Positions 1 to 11,358 of a stretch of 64,000 bases of DNA are shown here, one piece after another. The translations under genes were made by a program, and so were the position numbers. Origin of the DNA: Eutreptiella sp. 'Long Island Sound 2002' (Eukaryota > Euglenozoa > Euglenophyceae > Eutreptiales > Eutreptiaceae); contig OZ038389.1 of NCBI GenBank assembly GCA_964036045.1, positions 36,660,912 through 36,724,911 on the forward strand, given 5' to 3'. The notes below the pieces were generated by a model. It saw nothing but the letters and a program-made list of their open reading frames with translations. It was not told the DNA's origin and searched no databases. How positions within the stretch are numbered: position 1 is the stretch's first letter; each line of letters starts with the position of its first letter.

Positions 1-54
1 AATGAGTTTTTGGTCCGGACCCCCCTAGACCCCCCCCACTTGAAACCCACTTTT

Positions 55-92
55 TGGGGGGGGGGGTGGGGGGGTGGGGGGGGGGGGTCAAA
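55..92. repeat. G-run tract
   Basis: Almost uninterrupted G with single T breaks, so the plus strand could form G-quadruplexes. It lies at the left edge of a region where G-runs recur inside a tandem repeat. No gene is visible around it. Confidence 0.7.
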
Positions 93-439
93 AATGTCGA
101 AAAAATGACCCCCCCTTTTTTTGGGTCGAAAATCATGAATCTTTTGGTTTTTTTGGATTTTGAGCCGAAAAAGTGTTTCCGGGTCCCGACTCCATGGGGT
201 TTGTATGGGGCGGAGTGGGACGAGCGCTTATGCAGTTTATGCACTTTTTCAGCCATTTTTGGTATGTTGGCGGTTTTGGCAACCTCGGTGAACCCGTGGT
301 ACCCACCCTGAGGGGTGCGAGTGGGGATGTTGTGACAGTATATGCCTACTAGGATACGGAAGGACGTTTTTTGCAGTGTCTAGCCTTGCTTATGGCCGTT
401 CACAACCCGTGCCAGAGACGGGAAATGACTGTTTCCACC

Positions 440-1815
440 AATAATGGCCTAGTGAATGGGCCGGTACACAACCTGCTCATGCAGTTTTTCACGCTGGGCA
501 GCTCAAAAATCGAAGTTTTCGAAACTTGTTTTTTTGATATTGTGACCACCTAAAATGACCATCCAAGCTATGGAAAGCATGTTTTAGGCCGTATTTACGT
601 GTTTTTCACCCTTTTTGGGTGTTAGGTCGGGGGGGGGGGGGGTCTCCCAAGGGACGGGTGCACAACCTGCTTATGCAGTTTTTCACCCCGGACAGCTCAA
701 AAATGGAAGTTTTTCAAACTTGTTTTTGTGATATTGTGATCACCTAAAATGACCATCCAAGGTATGTAAAGCATGTTTTAGGCCGTATTTATGTAGTTTT
801 CACCCGATTTGGGTATTAGGTCCAAGGGGGGGGGGGTCTCCCAAGGGATTGGTACACAACCTGCTGATGCAGTTTGTCACCCTGGGCAGCTCAAAAATCG
901 AAGTTTTCGAAACTTGTTTTTTTGATACCGTGATCACCTAAAATGATCATCCAAGGTATGTAAAACATGTTTTAGCCGGTATTTATGTAGTTTCCACCCT
1001 ATTTTGGGTGTGTGTTGCTCGCGGTAGATTCTCTGCGAGGTGGACTTGCCGAAGGCAATAGAATTTCTGAAACTGATTTTTTTGATACTTTGACCATCCA
1101 AAATGATCAAATATCCCATGTGAAGCGTGTTTTAGCCCCTTTTTATGTGTTTTTCACCCTATTTGGGTGTTGGGGGGGGGGGGGGGGGGGCTCCCAAGGG
1201 GTCTAGGGTGCAACCTGCTTATGCAGTTTTCCCGCCTCAACAGCTCAAAAATGGAAATTTCTGAAACTGATTTTTTTGATACTTTGACCATCCAAAATGA
1301 TCAAATATCCCATGTGAAGCATGTTTTAGCCCCTTTTTATGTGTTTATCACACTATTTGGGTGTTGGGGCTGGGGTGGCTCCCAAGGGGTCTAGGGCGCA
1401 ACCTGCTTATGCAGTTTTCCCGCCTCAACAGCTCAAAAATGGAAATTTCTGAAACTGATTTTTTTGATACTTTGACCATCCAAAATGATCAAATATCCCA
1501 TGTGAAGCATGTTTTAGCCCCCTTTTATGCGTTTTTCACACTATTTTGGTGTTGGGGCTGGGGTGGCTCCCAAGGGGTCTAGGGCGCAACCTGCTTATGC
1601 AGTTTTCCCGCCTCAACAGCTCAAAAATGGAAATTTCTGAAACTGATTTTTTTGATACTTTGACCATCCAAAATGATCAAATATCCCATGTGAAGCATGT
1701 TTTAGCCCCGTTTTATGCGTTTTTCACACTATTTGGGTGTTGGGGGTGGGGTGGCTCCCAAGGGGTCTAGGGCACAACTTGCTTATGCAGTTTTCCCGCC
1801 TCAACAGCTCAAGAA
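440..1815. repeat. ~190-bp tandem satellite array with G-runs
   Basis: The phrase CAACCTGCTTATGCAG recurs near 468, 662, 857, 1211, 1399, 1588 and 1775, giving a period of about 187-194 bp. The gap from 857 to 1211 is about two periods and contains a foreign hairpin module (1030-1066). Each unit also carries a block reading TTTTTTTGATA, a CCATCCAAAATGATC block and a G-rich segment in the same phase. The last three units are nearly identical and the first three more diverged. Short open frames in the units repeat with the units and are not genes. Confidence 0.9.
1030..1066 (+). repeat. double-hairpin module, copy 1
   Basis: It ends in TTGCCGAAGGCAATAGAATTT, in which TGCC/GGCA can pair around GAA. 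The upstream part is a degenerate form of the CCTC/GAGG hairpin seen in the other two copies. It interrupts the satellite array in place of part of a unit. Confidence 0.6.
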
Positions 1816-1830
1816 TGGTTGTCCCTCTCC

Positions 1831-1866
1831 CCTCTTCGAGGTGCCCTGCCGAAGGCAATAGAATTT
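1831..1866 (+). repeat. double-hairpin module, copy 2
   Basis: CCTCTTCGAGG (stem CCTC/GAGG) is followed by TGCCGAAGGCA (stem TGCC/GGCA) and ATAGAATTT. It marks the right end of the satellite array. Other copies lie at 1030-1066 and 6966-7004. Confidence 0.65.
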
Positions 1867-3652
1867 CATTTTTTTCTTGAGGAAAAATTTTCTGATGTGG
1901 GTGGGTGGGTGGGTCAGCCAAAATCCCAGGGGGCCAATTTGACCCCCCCCCCCCCAGTATCACTAAGCAAAGGCCTGGGGGGGACGGCCCCCCCGAGGCC
2001 ACTGACTGGGGCCCGGGGGGGGGGCGTGCCGGCCTTTCCGGGACCCCCCCCCCTGCCCCCCAGGGAATCGCTGGAAGGGACACGGGGGTTACCCCCTCCC
2101 CACGAAGGCCCCAGCGGTTACTCTGCCCCAAAAGCATTCCCGTACCCCAACACCGGCCGCAACCCCATTCCCAACCGCCAGTAACCGCCCCCCAACCGCT
2201 TTCGCATCCCCTGTAACGCTCCGTGGAGGGGGGGATTTCGTTTTTCAGAATGGTGCCGAAATATCTCGTGAAATGTTCTACACAACCCGGGCCATTTCTT
2301 GCTCCGTGCGTCGGCGGCTGACATCTGTCTTCTGCGGGGAGGTACTGGTGCCCGTGTATTGCATGTCAGCATCCGTCGTTATGCCGGTGCGTATCCCAAA
2401 ACACTGTTCTTGTGTGTCCTGTGCGTCCCAAGGAATGCTTCTGTGTACATAGCCTTGGATCCCAAACGATTGTTTGGGGGATCCGCCGTGTGTCCCGAGG
2501 ACACCCGAACACCGACTCCCTCCACAAGCCAATCAAACACACCGATGCACGTCAGGTTGGCTGTTTCTAGCGCTGTCCCATTCGCTTCTTCCGGCGATTC
2601 TCAAGCGATGTTGGCGAAGCGTGTCACCTTTCCCGCCCAAACCATCGTTGCCAGCGAGAGGCATGGGGGGCCTTGCTGGCTAGGCCTTAGGGCTGCCGTA
2701 ATCGCTCGATGAGGGCCTGCTACCTAAAGTGACCGCCGTTTCCGATAAAATAGACGCAAGTGCCCCAATTGCACGTAAAGATGTGCAAAGTCAAGGACAG
2801 CGGAGGGGGGTTTAGTGTTGTATGGTTGTTTGGCAGTGTTGTCTTTCCGTCCCCCAGCCCCCCACCGCCTATTTTTGGGGTGGCGAGTTCAAATATATTT
2901 CCCAGAATGTCGGGAAAGCGGGAGAGCTGTATGAGGGCAAACTTATGAAGAAATGGGGTAGGACATCACTGTTGATAGGATCCCACCCAGAGGGCCCAAA
3001 ATAGCCATTTCACCCCTAAAAGCAGCCCATCCCTACCCTTTAGCCCCTTCATACCATAGAAGTTGCAAATTTTCCCCTTTCCTTTTGTTCATCTTCATCA
3101 TTCACAATCACTTTTCGGGTCGAATAATGGCTCGCGTCACCTTTTGCCCTTAAGTTGCCCATATTTTGCAACTTGGGTAGGAGTTTGTCATCAGTGATGT
3201 CATGCCCTATTTCTAGCCCTCCGCCCCCCTCCCGCTGCTCCGCGGGCCTCGCCCCCCCCCCCCCCCCCGTCCCCGCCGCGCGTGTCGGTCCACTCTACGG
3301 TTCGCAAGCCGCTGTGACTCAACGCAATGCGTGCCCCCTCCCCCCCCCACGCCACCCGACCCCCCTCGTGCTGGTCCATGCGTTGGATCCGTCTTGGCCT
3401 GCGCGCCGCTGCGCCCTGCCCCCCGCTGAATCCGATGACTGATGCGTCCACTGTTCGTCCCCTAAGGGACCACCTCCTCCACCTGAGAGTTGTCCACAAT
3501 CGAGTCGATCTTCACGGTCTGTTGATCCCCCAGCCCCTCCACCGCCCTCTGCTGCCTCATGCTTGGGCAATTCGAGCCCTAGTCGATCCCAGAGTCCCTC
3601 TCAGGGGGGGCTTTTAGGAACTAGATTTTTTTTTTGTAAGGACCGCCCTTAA
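1867..3652. other. GC-rich accessory stretch without a supported gene
   Basis: It contains C-runs and G-runs (around 1940-2060 and 3250-3270) and several overlapping open frames on both strands with no recognisable domain. The open frame at 2299-2712 has ordinary low-complexity composition and no family resemblance. A perfect-stem palindrome lies at 2457-2484. I see nothing else I can name. Confidence 0.5.
2457..2484. repeat. palindrome / hairpin
   Basis: CCCAAAC and GTTTGGG pair around a GATT loop, and GGAT/ATCC extend the stem with a short bulge. No flanking T-tract or gene suggests a function. Confidence 0.6.
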
Positions 3653-3817
3653 GGACCACCAACCGCCAACCACCAACCGCCACCAACCGCCAACTGCCAG
3701 CGGTGATCAACCGCCAACCGCCAACCACTGCCAACTGCCACCAACCACCAATCATCAACCACCAACCGCCACCAACCGCCAGTCGCCAACCGCCAACCGC
3801 CAATCGCCACCAACCAT
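3653..3817. repeat. CCAACCGCCA-type minisatellite
   Basis: About 165 bp of imperfect repeats of CCAACCGCCA and CCAACCACCA. Open frames across it are repeat-derived. Confidence 0.9.
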
Positions 3818-4489
3818 GGTTGAACATATGAGCTACACGCGGTCTTTTTGTCAAACTGCTGTTCAGGAACACCTTTTTTCTCCTCTTAAGGACCCCCCTG
3901 TACCGCCCTTGTTACCCCATCGCTCTGTCGTTCCCTCCCTCGCGCTCTGGACCCAGACCCAAAGTTTCCGCCGCCCCCCTCTGACCCCCGGGGCTGCGAC
4001 AGGCTGCGTCAGACCTCGGACCAGTGACCCGGGCATGTCCTGCAGGCCTCTTGCATGGACTGGCTGTGGACCAGTAGCCCTACTTCCCACACCCCTTTGC
4101 TCCATCCCGTGAGTCACATCCTGGACCCCGTATCGCGCCATCACCTCTGGCACCATCGCCACCATGCCCGACGGCCCCTGACCGCCGGGTCGCGGCAACG
4201 CTTTGTTTTGCTCTCGAAAACACTTGACTCACCTCGACGAGCCCTTTTGGGGGGGGGGTAACGTACCTGTGGTCTTTTAGGCCACTGCCGCTCCAAATTT
4301 CTGTGCTTTTGTGCTGATCGCGTCTTGTGCCCACGTGCAATAGCTCAGCATTCCTTGGGGGGGTCCCCGACCAGAACTGATTGGGGGATGCTTTTCTGGC
4401 ACGGAATCAGGGTCTTAGGACCCCCTAACCCCTTGAACCGTTGCATGCATGGGCCAAGGCAGGGGGATGATGTGGCGCTTCTCATCCAG

Positions 4490-4563
4490 GCAGGCCCACC
4501 AGGGTTTGAGCCCACGACCTCTGCATTGTGGTCTGTGGCGCACTTGTGGCGCAATGCGCCGGA
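4490..4563 (-). repeat. tRNA-like sequence (possible SINE head)
   Basis: On the minus strand GGGCTCAAACCC fits an RNA polymerase III B box (plus-strand 4502-4513), preceded by AGGTCGT as in tRNA T-arms. An upstream TTGCGCCACAAGTGCGCC stretch is A-box-like. I cannot fold a complete cloverleaf, so a functional tRNA is unlikely. Confidence 0.35.
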
Positions 4564-5869
4564 CAGAACCTGTTCTGGGCTTGACAGCGGGCACGTCCAG
4601 ACGGCGCCCGCAGCAAACTGCATGTTTGTTTTCGTACCCTGACCAGCACTCTGCCAACGTTGCTGGTCATTGCCCAGGGCCGCACGTTGCGTGCGGGATG
4701 ATGAGGGCATCACGGCCCCCCTTCGTTTACTGTTCATGGCTATTCATTGGTGGTCAAGCTGCACTCTTTCCGACTCCAATCACCCTCCGACCGTCCGGTC
4801 GAGCGGCACACTGCGGGCCACAGCGCAGGTGTTGGGGGCACGTCTTCGCCCCCGACTCCCGGAGTGCCTCCTGTCATTTCACGGCGACGTGCTCGGCACG
4901 AAGCCGCTTTCGGTTTGCGGCACTTCCGTTGACCGGTGCTCGCTGACCCCACGCACATTCTCTGAAGGCGTTGCTGCGCGTGCAGGGGGGTTACAGGGTA
5001 CATATTAAACCCCGTCCCAATCCCGTGGCTAAGTCCCTCTCCGCTGCACGACATATCAGGCTGCACTGGGGCTGAGGTCTGGAACGCCGTGTTCCCTCGT
5101 CAGGGGCGAGCCTCAGTACTGCTCCTCCTGACCGCAAGTCCTTGGCACCCTTGCGAGCCGAAATGGGCTCATGTCGGGGGCTGGGGATTGCCTGGCTTTT
5201 GCCTCCTCATCTATGTCCTCCTGCGTTTGTTTGTGTGACTTCTTAAATCCACTTCCCGGGTGTCGCAGGTGTGTTCTGCAAGGTGTTTTTTGTCAAGCGT
5301 CTCCGCTTGACGGATGCGATGGAATTGTACATAGCACAAGTGGTGGTGCTGCGCATTGCTCGGGATGGCAAATCCGACTGTTCTATATTGATGTGGCAGC
5401 AGATTTGGGGCCTATTCTCGCTACTGTTTCATTGTGGTCGACGTTCTCCTTGGCCAGTGTTTGTCCCGAATCCTCGACTCCCATGGGGTCCTAGCCCTCA
5501 AAGCTCATTCTTTCTGACCTGCCCCCTGAGATGGCCCTGGGCGAGGCAACCCTCGCCTCCATCCAACGGTGTAGAATTGGCGTTTTCTGTCAGATGCAAG
5601 TCTGTCCCGATGCCCACAACCCACCACGTCTTCCCTTATCCTCCTCACTTCCTGCACTCCTGCTCTATCAACTCCTTCTGACTATTTATGATTTCTCGCC
5701 CTCTAATCACCACATCCGTGCAATGCTCTCTGGCACTAACCATCTCCAACGCTCGCCAGCTCTCTGCGATCTCTCCAATTGGGTTTTTATGGAGGCGCAC
5801 ACCTCCTGTGCACATGCCACATCCCTATTGCCTGGAACACTCTTCGCGGAGCTGTGCACACCCACGCAC

Positions 5870-5896
5870 CCACACACACACACACACGCACACACG
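5870..5896. repeat. CA microsatellite
   Basis: A run of CA dinucleotides with a few CG interruptions. Confidence 0.85.
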
Positions 5897-6661
5897 CCCG
5901 TACCCCACTCTCCCCCACGCACCCATGCACCCAACCACCTCACACCTCACTGAGACACTCTGAGGCATCAAAGCCTCAACGCATAGCACAATTCACAGCA
6001 TCGAAACAACGTGAGCACCTGCCATCTTGTTGACCACGATACAGTTCTCCTCTTGTTCGATGCCATTTGCTAACGAGCTGCGCACAAATGTCTTGAGCCA
6101 ACCGTTGCTGTGCTGTGCGGTGCACACATGCTCGCAAATGATCACCACTGAGGGAGATTGGAATCTTGACACTCGCACCCCCCCCCCCCCCCTCCACCCC
6201 CCCCCCAAAGTTTTTGAACTGGTCATTGTCCAAATTGGGATTTTTGGGAAAACTAGTGGTGCTGCAGGCGCTGAAGAATTTTTTCCGGGCACATGGCATG
6301 GGGTGAAATTGTTCAACCCCTCTTATGTGTATCTCCTCACACTGCTCAGCTCACATTGGGTAAATCACCTCGAAGAGAGGTTGTTAGATCAAGCGCAGGC
6401 GCGGGCATCATATACCCCCCTTTTTTGGGGTCATTCGCGTAGCATACCGCAAGGCATGATATTTGATTTCCAACCCCTTGTAAAATCATTATTTTGCCCA
6501 ATAAGACCATCCCCCAATGGATTTTTTGATTCTGAGGCCTCTACCCCCTAAAACTGGATAACACTTTTTTAAGGGGGTGGGGTGGGGTGGGGTGGGGGGG
6601 GTTAAAAGTTTTTGCTGAGAAGGCTCCAAGCAGTGGGGAGACAAAGCTGTCGCACACTTCC

Positions 6662-6726
6662 GCCGGTCGAATGGTAACGCACTCGGCGGCAGAGTCGTTG
6701 GTCGTGGGTTCGAATCCTGGTCGGCA
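6662..6726 (+). repeat. tRNA-like sequence, plus strand
   Basis: GCCGGTC at the start and GGTCGGC at the end pair over seven positions with two G-U wobbles, like an acceptor stem, followed by an A. CGGTCGAATGG fits an A box and GGTTCGAATCC is a perfect B-box match. ACTC/GAGT could form an anticodon stem. The total is 65 nt with a poor D arm and T stem, so this looks like a tRNA-derived repeat, not a working gene. A second tRNA-like sequence faces it on the other strand 40 bp away. Confidence 0.6.
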
Positions 6727-6761
6727 GACACTGGCGCCGGCGCCAGCGCCACTGTAATATT

Positions 6762-6832
6762 GCCCGTACCGGGGTTCAAACCGGCGACCGAAAAGTCTGC
6801 AGTCGCCTGTATTACCATTCGGCCACTGCCAA
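6762..6832 (-). repeat. tRNA-like sequence, minus strand
   Basis: Read on the minus strand, TGGCCGAATGG (A-box-like, plus 6815-6825) is followed by GGTTTGAACCC (B-box-like, plus 6772-6782). The A-box region resembles that of the neighbour at 6662-6726, so the two are tail-to-tail relatives. The acceptor stem is incomplete. Confidence 0.5.
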
Positions 6833-6965
6833 GACTGACACACAGTATGCTCCCGACTGCTTGATCCCGTGTCTGCTACTGACAAAAAAGACAAAAAACT
6901 CAAAGTGTGTGTTTCTGCCTGACTGACTGCTGGCCTGTCTAACTGACTGATTGGCTGACTGTCAA

Positions 6966-7004
6966 CCTCTCTTCGAGGTTCACTGCCGAAGGCAATAGAA
7001 TTTT
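6966..7004 (+). repeat. double-hairpin module, copy 3
   Basis: CCTCTCTTCGAGG, then ACTGCCGAAGGCAATAGAA and a T-run. The two small hairpins and the AATAGAATTT tail match the copies at 1030 and 1831, while the flanking sequence is unrelated. Confidence 0.65.
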
Positions 7005-7215
7005 TTTACTGTGTAAAATTACCCATTAAAAAATGATGAATTCAATAACGTGTTTGAGAATTTACAATGTAAATTTACGCGGTAAAGAGTGTCTCTACGA
7101 GGTAAATCTACCACGAAAAAGTTTTTCTCTCTGGTAATTTTGGCCAGTAGGAAAAAAGTGTTTTTTTAATTGGTAGACTTACCTAGTAAAATCTAGTAAA
7201 GCTTACTTACTCCCA

Positions 7216-7412
7216 TACATTGGTCCATTTGGGGTTATGGACTCCCACATTTTGGTGTGGCCATTTGAATTGCATTTATGGACTCCCATGTATTGTGTGG
7301 CCCCTCAAGTTGGGGTTATGGTCCAGTTGGGGTTGCAGACTCCTACAATTGGGTGTGGTTTTTCGAGTTGGGATTCGGGACTCCACTTTGCTGTGGAGCT
7401 GGGGTTGCAGAT
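7216..7412. repeat. degenerate ~42-bp tandem repeat
   Basis: TGGACTCCCA...TTGTGTGGC...TTGGGGTTA-type units recur about four times with heavy divergence. The open frames covering it are a by-product. Confidence 0.55.
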
Positions 7413-9191
7413 TCGTTTTGTTGCATTTATGTGACGCATTGGAAGATTTCTGCGCCACAGTGCTAGGAAGGTTGGAAAGGGTCAAGGCATTGTTGTCTAA
7501 GGATTGGGAAACACGATTGTGTTGTTGTCATGTGTCAAGTTTCTCATACATGTAGGGTTCGGAACCGGTTTCACCAATTAGCCGGAAAAACCTATTATTG
7601 GCAATAATCGAACGTTATTTTCAAAACAATCCGCACAACCGTTTGTTTTTGAAAACTAATTCCAACCAATTAATCGGAATGGTTGCAAATCTTTCAGGTT
7701 CTTTTCAGCAGTACAATTGCAGTAAAAAGATGCTTTGGTCTCACTAAGAGATGGTCAGTGGTAACATGCAACTTCCGAAGTGGGTTCAACCACTGCTCTC
7801 CAATTTGTTTACGCTCACTTTTGAAAAATAGCAAAATTTCCGGTTAGTGAAGGGCAATTAATCGGAAAACTCGGTTATTTTGAAAGCCATTAATCGGCAA
7901 AACCGGTTGTTATTGTGAAAATACTCGTTAAAACCCAGTTATTTTCAAAACTACCGGGTTCCAAATCTTACACACATGGGACTGTTGGAGTTGTCTAGAC
8001 TCACAACTTTCATCACCCGCGGCGCTTTCGGTTTTGTATGTCCCCAATATTGTTGTATATTCTTTTGCCCATATGTGCAATTCAAAATTTTTTGACAATG
8101 AGCATACGGGATGGGGTGCAATTGTCCAAGTGGATGATCATGGAGAAGCAGGAAAAGCCCTCTCCCAACGCACATCCCTGTCTTTCAATAGACAACAGCC
8201 CCCCTTGACACCTAGACACGAAAAATTTCTCCTTCCTCGACAAAGCCCCCCCCCCCCCCACACACACACCACGTTGCAATAAGACCCAGATCCGGGCTAA
8301 AAACGTGATACATGAGAAGGAAGAGTGCTCGGGGGGCTTGGTCCAACCTCCATGCCATAAGTTATTATTCATGACTGACCGGCACATACTAAAATTTTCC
8401 ATTTGTGAAAAATTTGGAATGCTGGCATCACAGTCATGGAGGACGACAAGTGTGAATCGCACTTCGTGATTAGTTGAACCATACCTTGTCGGGTGCTAGG
8501 TCCAAGGATTTTTGCTTTCCATCAATGGACTTTGGTTTGCCACGTGGTGTAGTGTTGAAACTCCACCATTGTAGGCAAAAAACTCTTCTAACCACCTAAA
8601 CCATGCTTTTCATTCCATAACGGAAGCATAATCTCCGCACGTCTGTGCCGTAGAAAAAGAAACTTGCTTTACAGCTTACCGAATATTTCTAGCATATTAG
8701 GTTAGTACATGTTAATAAATGCCTTCAAGCATCCACAAATTGCATTTCCAAAGGTCAAACACTTAATTCCATTATAGTTGCATATCCATGCACATACATA
8801 TGTCCTGCTTGCTGTGATTTGTGGTGTTTTTACTATCTCAACCCGATGGTTGGAGCTTGGCATGTTGCACAGGTTCGGTAGTGATTTGTTTCGAGGCAAG
8901 AGATCCAGATTCGAACAACTAAGGTGATTATTTGAGTTTTTGGCAACGAATAGTAAATTAGAACAAATTTTACCGTGCCTTCTTCTTTCATAAACCATTT
9001 GTCTTTTGCGGTTTGCAATGTATTCATAGGGTTTGAATTTGCAATTGCATCCGTATCATCTTTGTTGACAAGCCAACTCATTCAAATTACATAGACCAAG
9101 CCATCTCAAGCCGGCATTGATTGGTGCCTCATACCCTTTTTTTTTAAGCATGGGGGTTGCCCTCGGCGGTGCCTCATACACTTCGTGGAAT
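7413..9191. other. AT-rich flank of element 1, no supported gene
   Basis: Between 7556 and 7975 motifs of the TTAATCGG / CGGTTATTTT type recur, and the two ends (GGAACCGGTTT and ACCGGGTTCC) are roughly inverted, which might mark a small decayed element. From 7976 to 9191 I find only open frames under 130 codons with no family resemblance. The stretch ends at the target duplication of element 1. Confidence 0.45.
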
Positions 9192-9196
9192 GCTTG
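9192..9196. repeat. target-site duplication of element 1, left
   Basis: GCTTG, repeated at 47374-47378 immediately outside the other LTR. This five-base match fixes the outer limits of element 1. Confidence 0.9.
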
Positions 9197-9908
9197 AGAA
9201 AGATGTCCTTGAATTATGCCCTAGGTCTTTTGATGTATTCCTGCAGGTTTTGTAGTTGAAAACCCCAAACCAACGCAGCAAGTAGAGCAAGGACTGAATG
9301 TGGATCGAATCAATGATTGGTTTTGGAATCCAGTGTAACACAGAGGGGCTGCAGATAGACAAAGCAGGTTTATGCACATAGATTCAATCACAAATGGATA
9401 ATACAAAAGATTTTATATGAAAATTGGTCAGACTCTAGCCTCAGAGGTTGCAATAGGCACTTCATGTGCACTCTTTTGGGTGAAATGGTGCTGGTTAGGA
9501 CTGAGGGGCATAGATGTCAAGACCACACAGAATATGACTTGGCCAAGCAACTGAATTCAGAAACAGTTACAAAGTAGGACCACAATAAGTGGTAGAAACA
9601 ATTGAGTATAGGGGTCTTGGGGTGGGAGACCACTTAGGCTTAACCCCCAAGGCCAACAAGCATGAAATGCCTGATTTATTTTGGTATGACCTCCATGAAG
9701 GAAGGTACCTCCGCTCAGTTGAGTGGTAGGGGTGAACTTCATGGGGGGGCTAGGGTCACAACCCTAGTTACTTTGAGAAAGTGTACTTTAGGCAACAAAA
9801 GAGAGATAAAAACACTTAAGTTTGTCTTAGCATCAACAAAGGGTTTTAAGGGGGGCTTAGCCTGGATCAAGCCCCCCAAGAAAGACATGGCAGTGTCTTT
9901 TTCTTACT
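9197..9908 (-). repeat. Element 1 3' LTR (712 bp)
   Basis: It matches 46663-47373 with about six substitutions and one small indel. On the minus strand it begins AGTAAGAAAAAG directly after a G-run (polypurine tract) and ends CTTTCT next to the target duplication. Confidence 0.95.
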
Positions 9909-9916
9909 CCCCCCTG
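9909..9916 (-). promoter_or_regulatory. polypurine tract of element 1
   Basis: The minus strand reads CCAGGGGGG directly before the LTR start AGTAAG. The same G-run plus AGTAAG junction is found in element 2 (26236-26245). It is the expected plus-strand primer for reverse transcription. Confidence 0.8.
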
Positions 9917-10145
9917 GAGTACTAGTTAGCTAAGCTAGTAGGACCAAGGAAAAAGGCTAAAATAATCCCAAAATTACCTCAAAAAATGCATTAAACTTAC
10001 CAAAAACATCCTCATCACTTCATAGAAGCCTATCACACTGTAGGTACCCTTGAAAAACAGTGTAATGTACCGTGAATGATGTCCCTTCGATGGGGCATTC
10101 CTCAAAAGTCGCCGGCGTGCGACGAAAACTTTTGGAAAAAGTTTG

Positions 10146-10210
10146 GGGGTAGTGGGAATTGAACCCAGGACTCCCTCCCTAGAGCACATGTGCTTGACCA
10201 CTAGGGCACA
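10146..10210 (-). repeat. tRNA-like sequence in element 1 3' region
   Basis: On the minus strand GCCCTAGTGGTCAAGC (A-box-like) is followed by CTGGGTTCAATTCCC (B box GGTTCAATTCC, plus 10155-10165). The same GCCCTAGTGGT...GGGTTCAATTCC pairing occurs inside the LTRs of element 2, so this looks like one family of tRNA-derived sequence carried by both elements. Confidence 0.55.
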
Positions 10211-11199
10211 GTCGAACGCTCTAATGCGGACGGCTATCGCCGTATAAACAGCGTTTTAGTATACGTCCTGACCAAAGGCCAGGGCGGAGCAATACTCCCA
10301 ACGGAGGACACAAACCCCCAGGAGCTGGAAAAAATAGAAAATGTAACCAGCAGGGAGTGATTCCTGCGGTTTAGCAGAAGGGGTTGCGATTTAGCAAGTG
10401 AAATCGTTAAAAATCGACGAAACCACGCGGGAAATCGTCATTTTTACACATAACTAAAAGTCGCAGACAAGCGCAAAGGGAGCGGACTCCAAGAAAAGGG
10501 TTGCGCAAGCGTAAACGGCTTTTGGAAAAGAAGGTATGAGCCGTAGTTTTTAAAGTTTTAAAGGAAATTTTTGCACAGTTGCATCAAAATTTTTATAAAC
10601 TTCAGAGTCAAGCATTAAAATTCAGCCCACACCACAGAGCAGTTCAACAACCCGTCTCTCAGGTATGTCTGTGTCACCTCACACTCACGCATTGCTTTGG
10701 TGTTGGTTGTTTCGTCAAAACGTTAGGGTTGTCAACGCTGTGCTCGTTGGGGGGTCGGGTGTTCTTCTCTCGTGCTCTTCACAGGTAAAAGCAGGAATGA
10801 AAGGTATGTGATGAGAATGGAGCGCACAGCGCGCACGTAGGGTTAGAATATGCGCTGTGCTCGCGATGCATGTGCCTAATCGAGGCATCCACACGCTGTG
10901 ACGCTTTACCTGTATCCGAAATTCTCCCTTGTTTTCTTCTTCACAGGTAAGTACAAAAAGCGTTTGTCCGTGTGCGGCCGTGGCGTTGAAGTTGAGTTGC
11001 TTAAACGCTTAGGTTTGTTTTGTGTTCGTTCCAATTCGGCATTCACACGATGCATGGTGAGTAAGGTAGGTTAGCCCAGGAGGAGCTCACCTCCTGGTTG
11101 AGTCAGTGGTTCAGCCTCCCTTCCCTGCGTGCACATGATGCATTAAAGGGTAGGCCACGCGAATTGCGCACGGTAAACCTTGTTTAGGTTACCCAGAGG

Positions 11200-11233
11200 C
11201 TCCTCGGTACGTTCTTTAAGAGAACCCGAGGAG
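11200..11233 (-). other. conserved 3'-region hairpin B, element 1
   Basis: CTCCTCGG pairs with CCGAGGAG over eight bases, and inside it GTTCT pairs with AGAAC around a TTAAG loop, with a three-base bulge. The reverse complement matches 24,915-24,948 of element 2 except for one base. Confidence 0.7.
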
Positions 11234-11280
11234 TTTCTTAAAGCTTGCTTGCTTGACAGGGGTAGCTGATCCGTCAGCGT

Positions 11281-11358
11281 GTTTGCGAACAGTGTATTAT
11301 AGGTCACACTGAGAAGGGTATAATACCTGGAGTGTGGCTTGGTTCCTCCGTCGCAAAC
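11281..11358 (-). other. conserved 3'-region stem A, element 1
   Basis: GTTTGCGA (11281-11288) pairs with TCGCAAAC (11351-11358), and inside it CACACT pairs with AGTGTG. The loop contains a GGTATAATACC palindrome. The same nested structure occurs at 24,789-24,866 in element 2, where the eighth outer pair is G-C instead of A-T. Confidence 0.7.

Larger units (their letters stand above)
3818..6661. other. accessory stretch without a supported gene
   Basis: It holds a tRNA-like sequence (4490-4563), a CA microsatellite (about 5870-5896), a C-run (about 6178-6210) and a GGGGT repeat (about 6571-6602). Open frames of 100-175 codons occur on both strands, but they overlap one another and show no domain, so I do not call genes. 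Confidence 0.5.

Noticed and set aside
2299-6551. Open frames of 100-175 codons on both strands in the left flank
   Set aside because: They overlap each other, cross simple repeats and show no domain or consistent codon pattern.
6662-6832. Functional tRNA genes
   Set aside because: The B boxes are good, but D arms, T stems or acceptor stems are incomplete, and related sequences appear inside retroelements.
8833-9081. Minus-strand 82-codon frame with WLVNKDDTDAIAN as a Copia fragment
   Set aside because: A faint resemblance to Copia Gag starts was not supported by any catalytic or zinc motif nearby.
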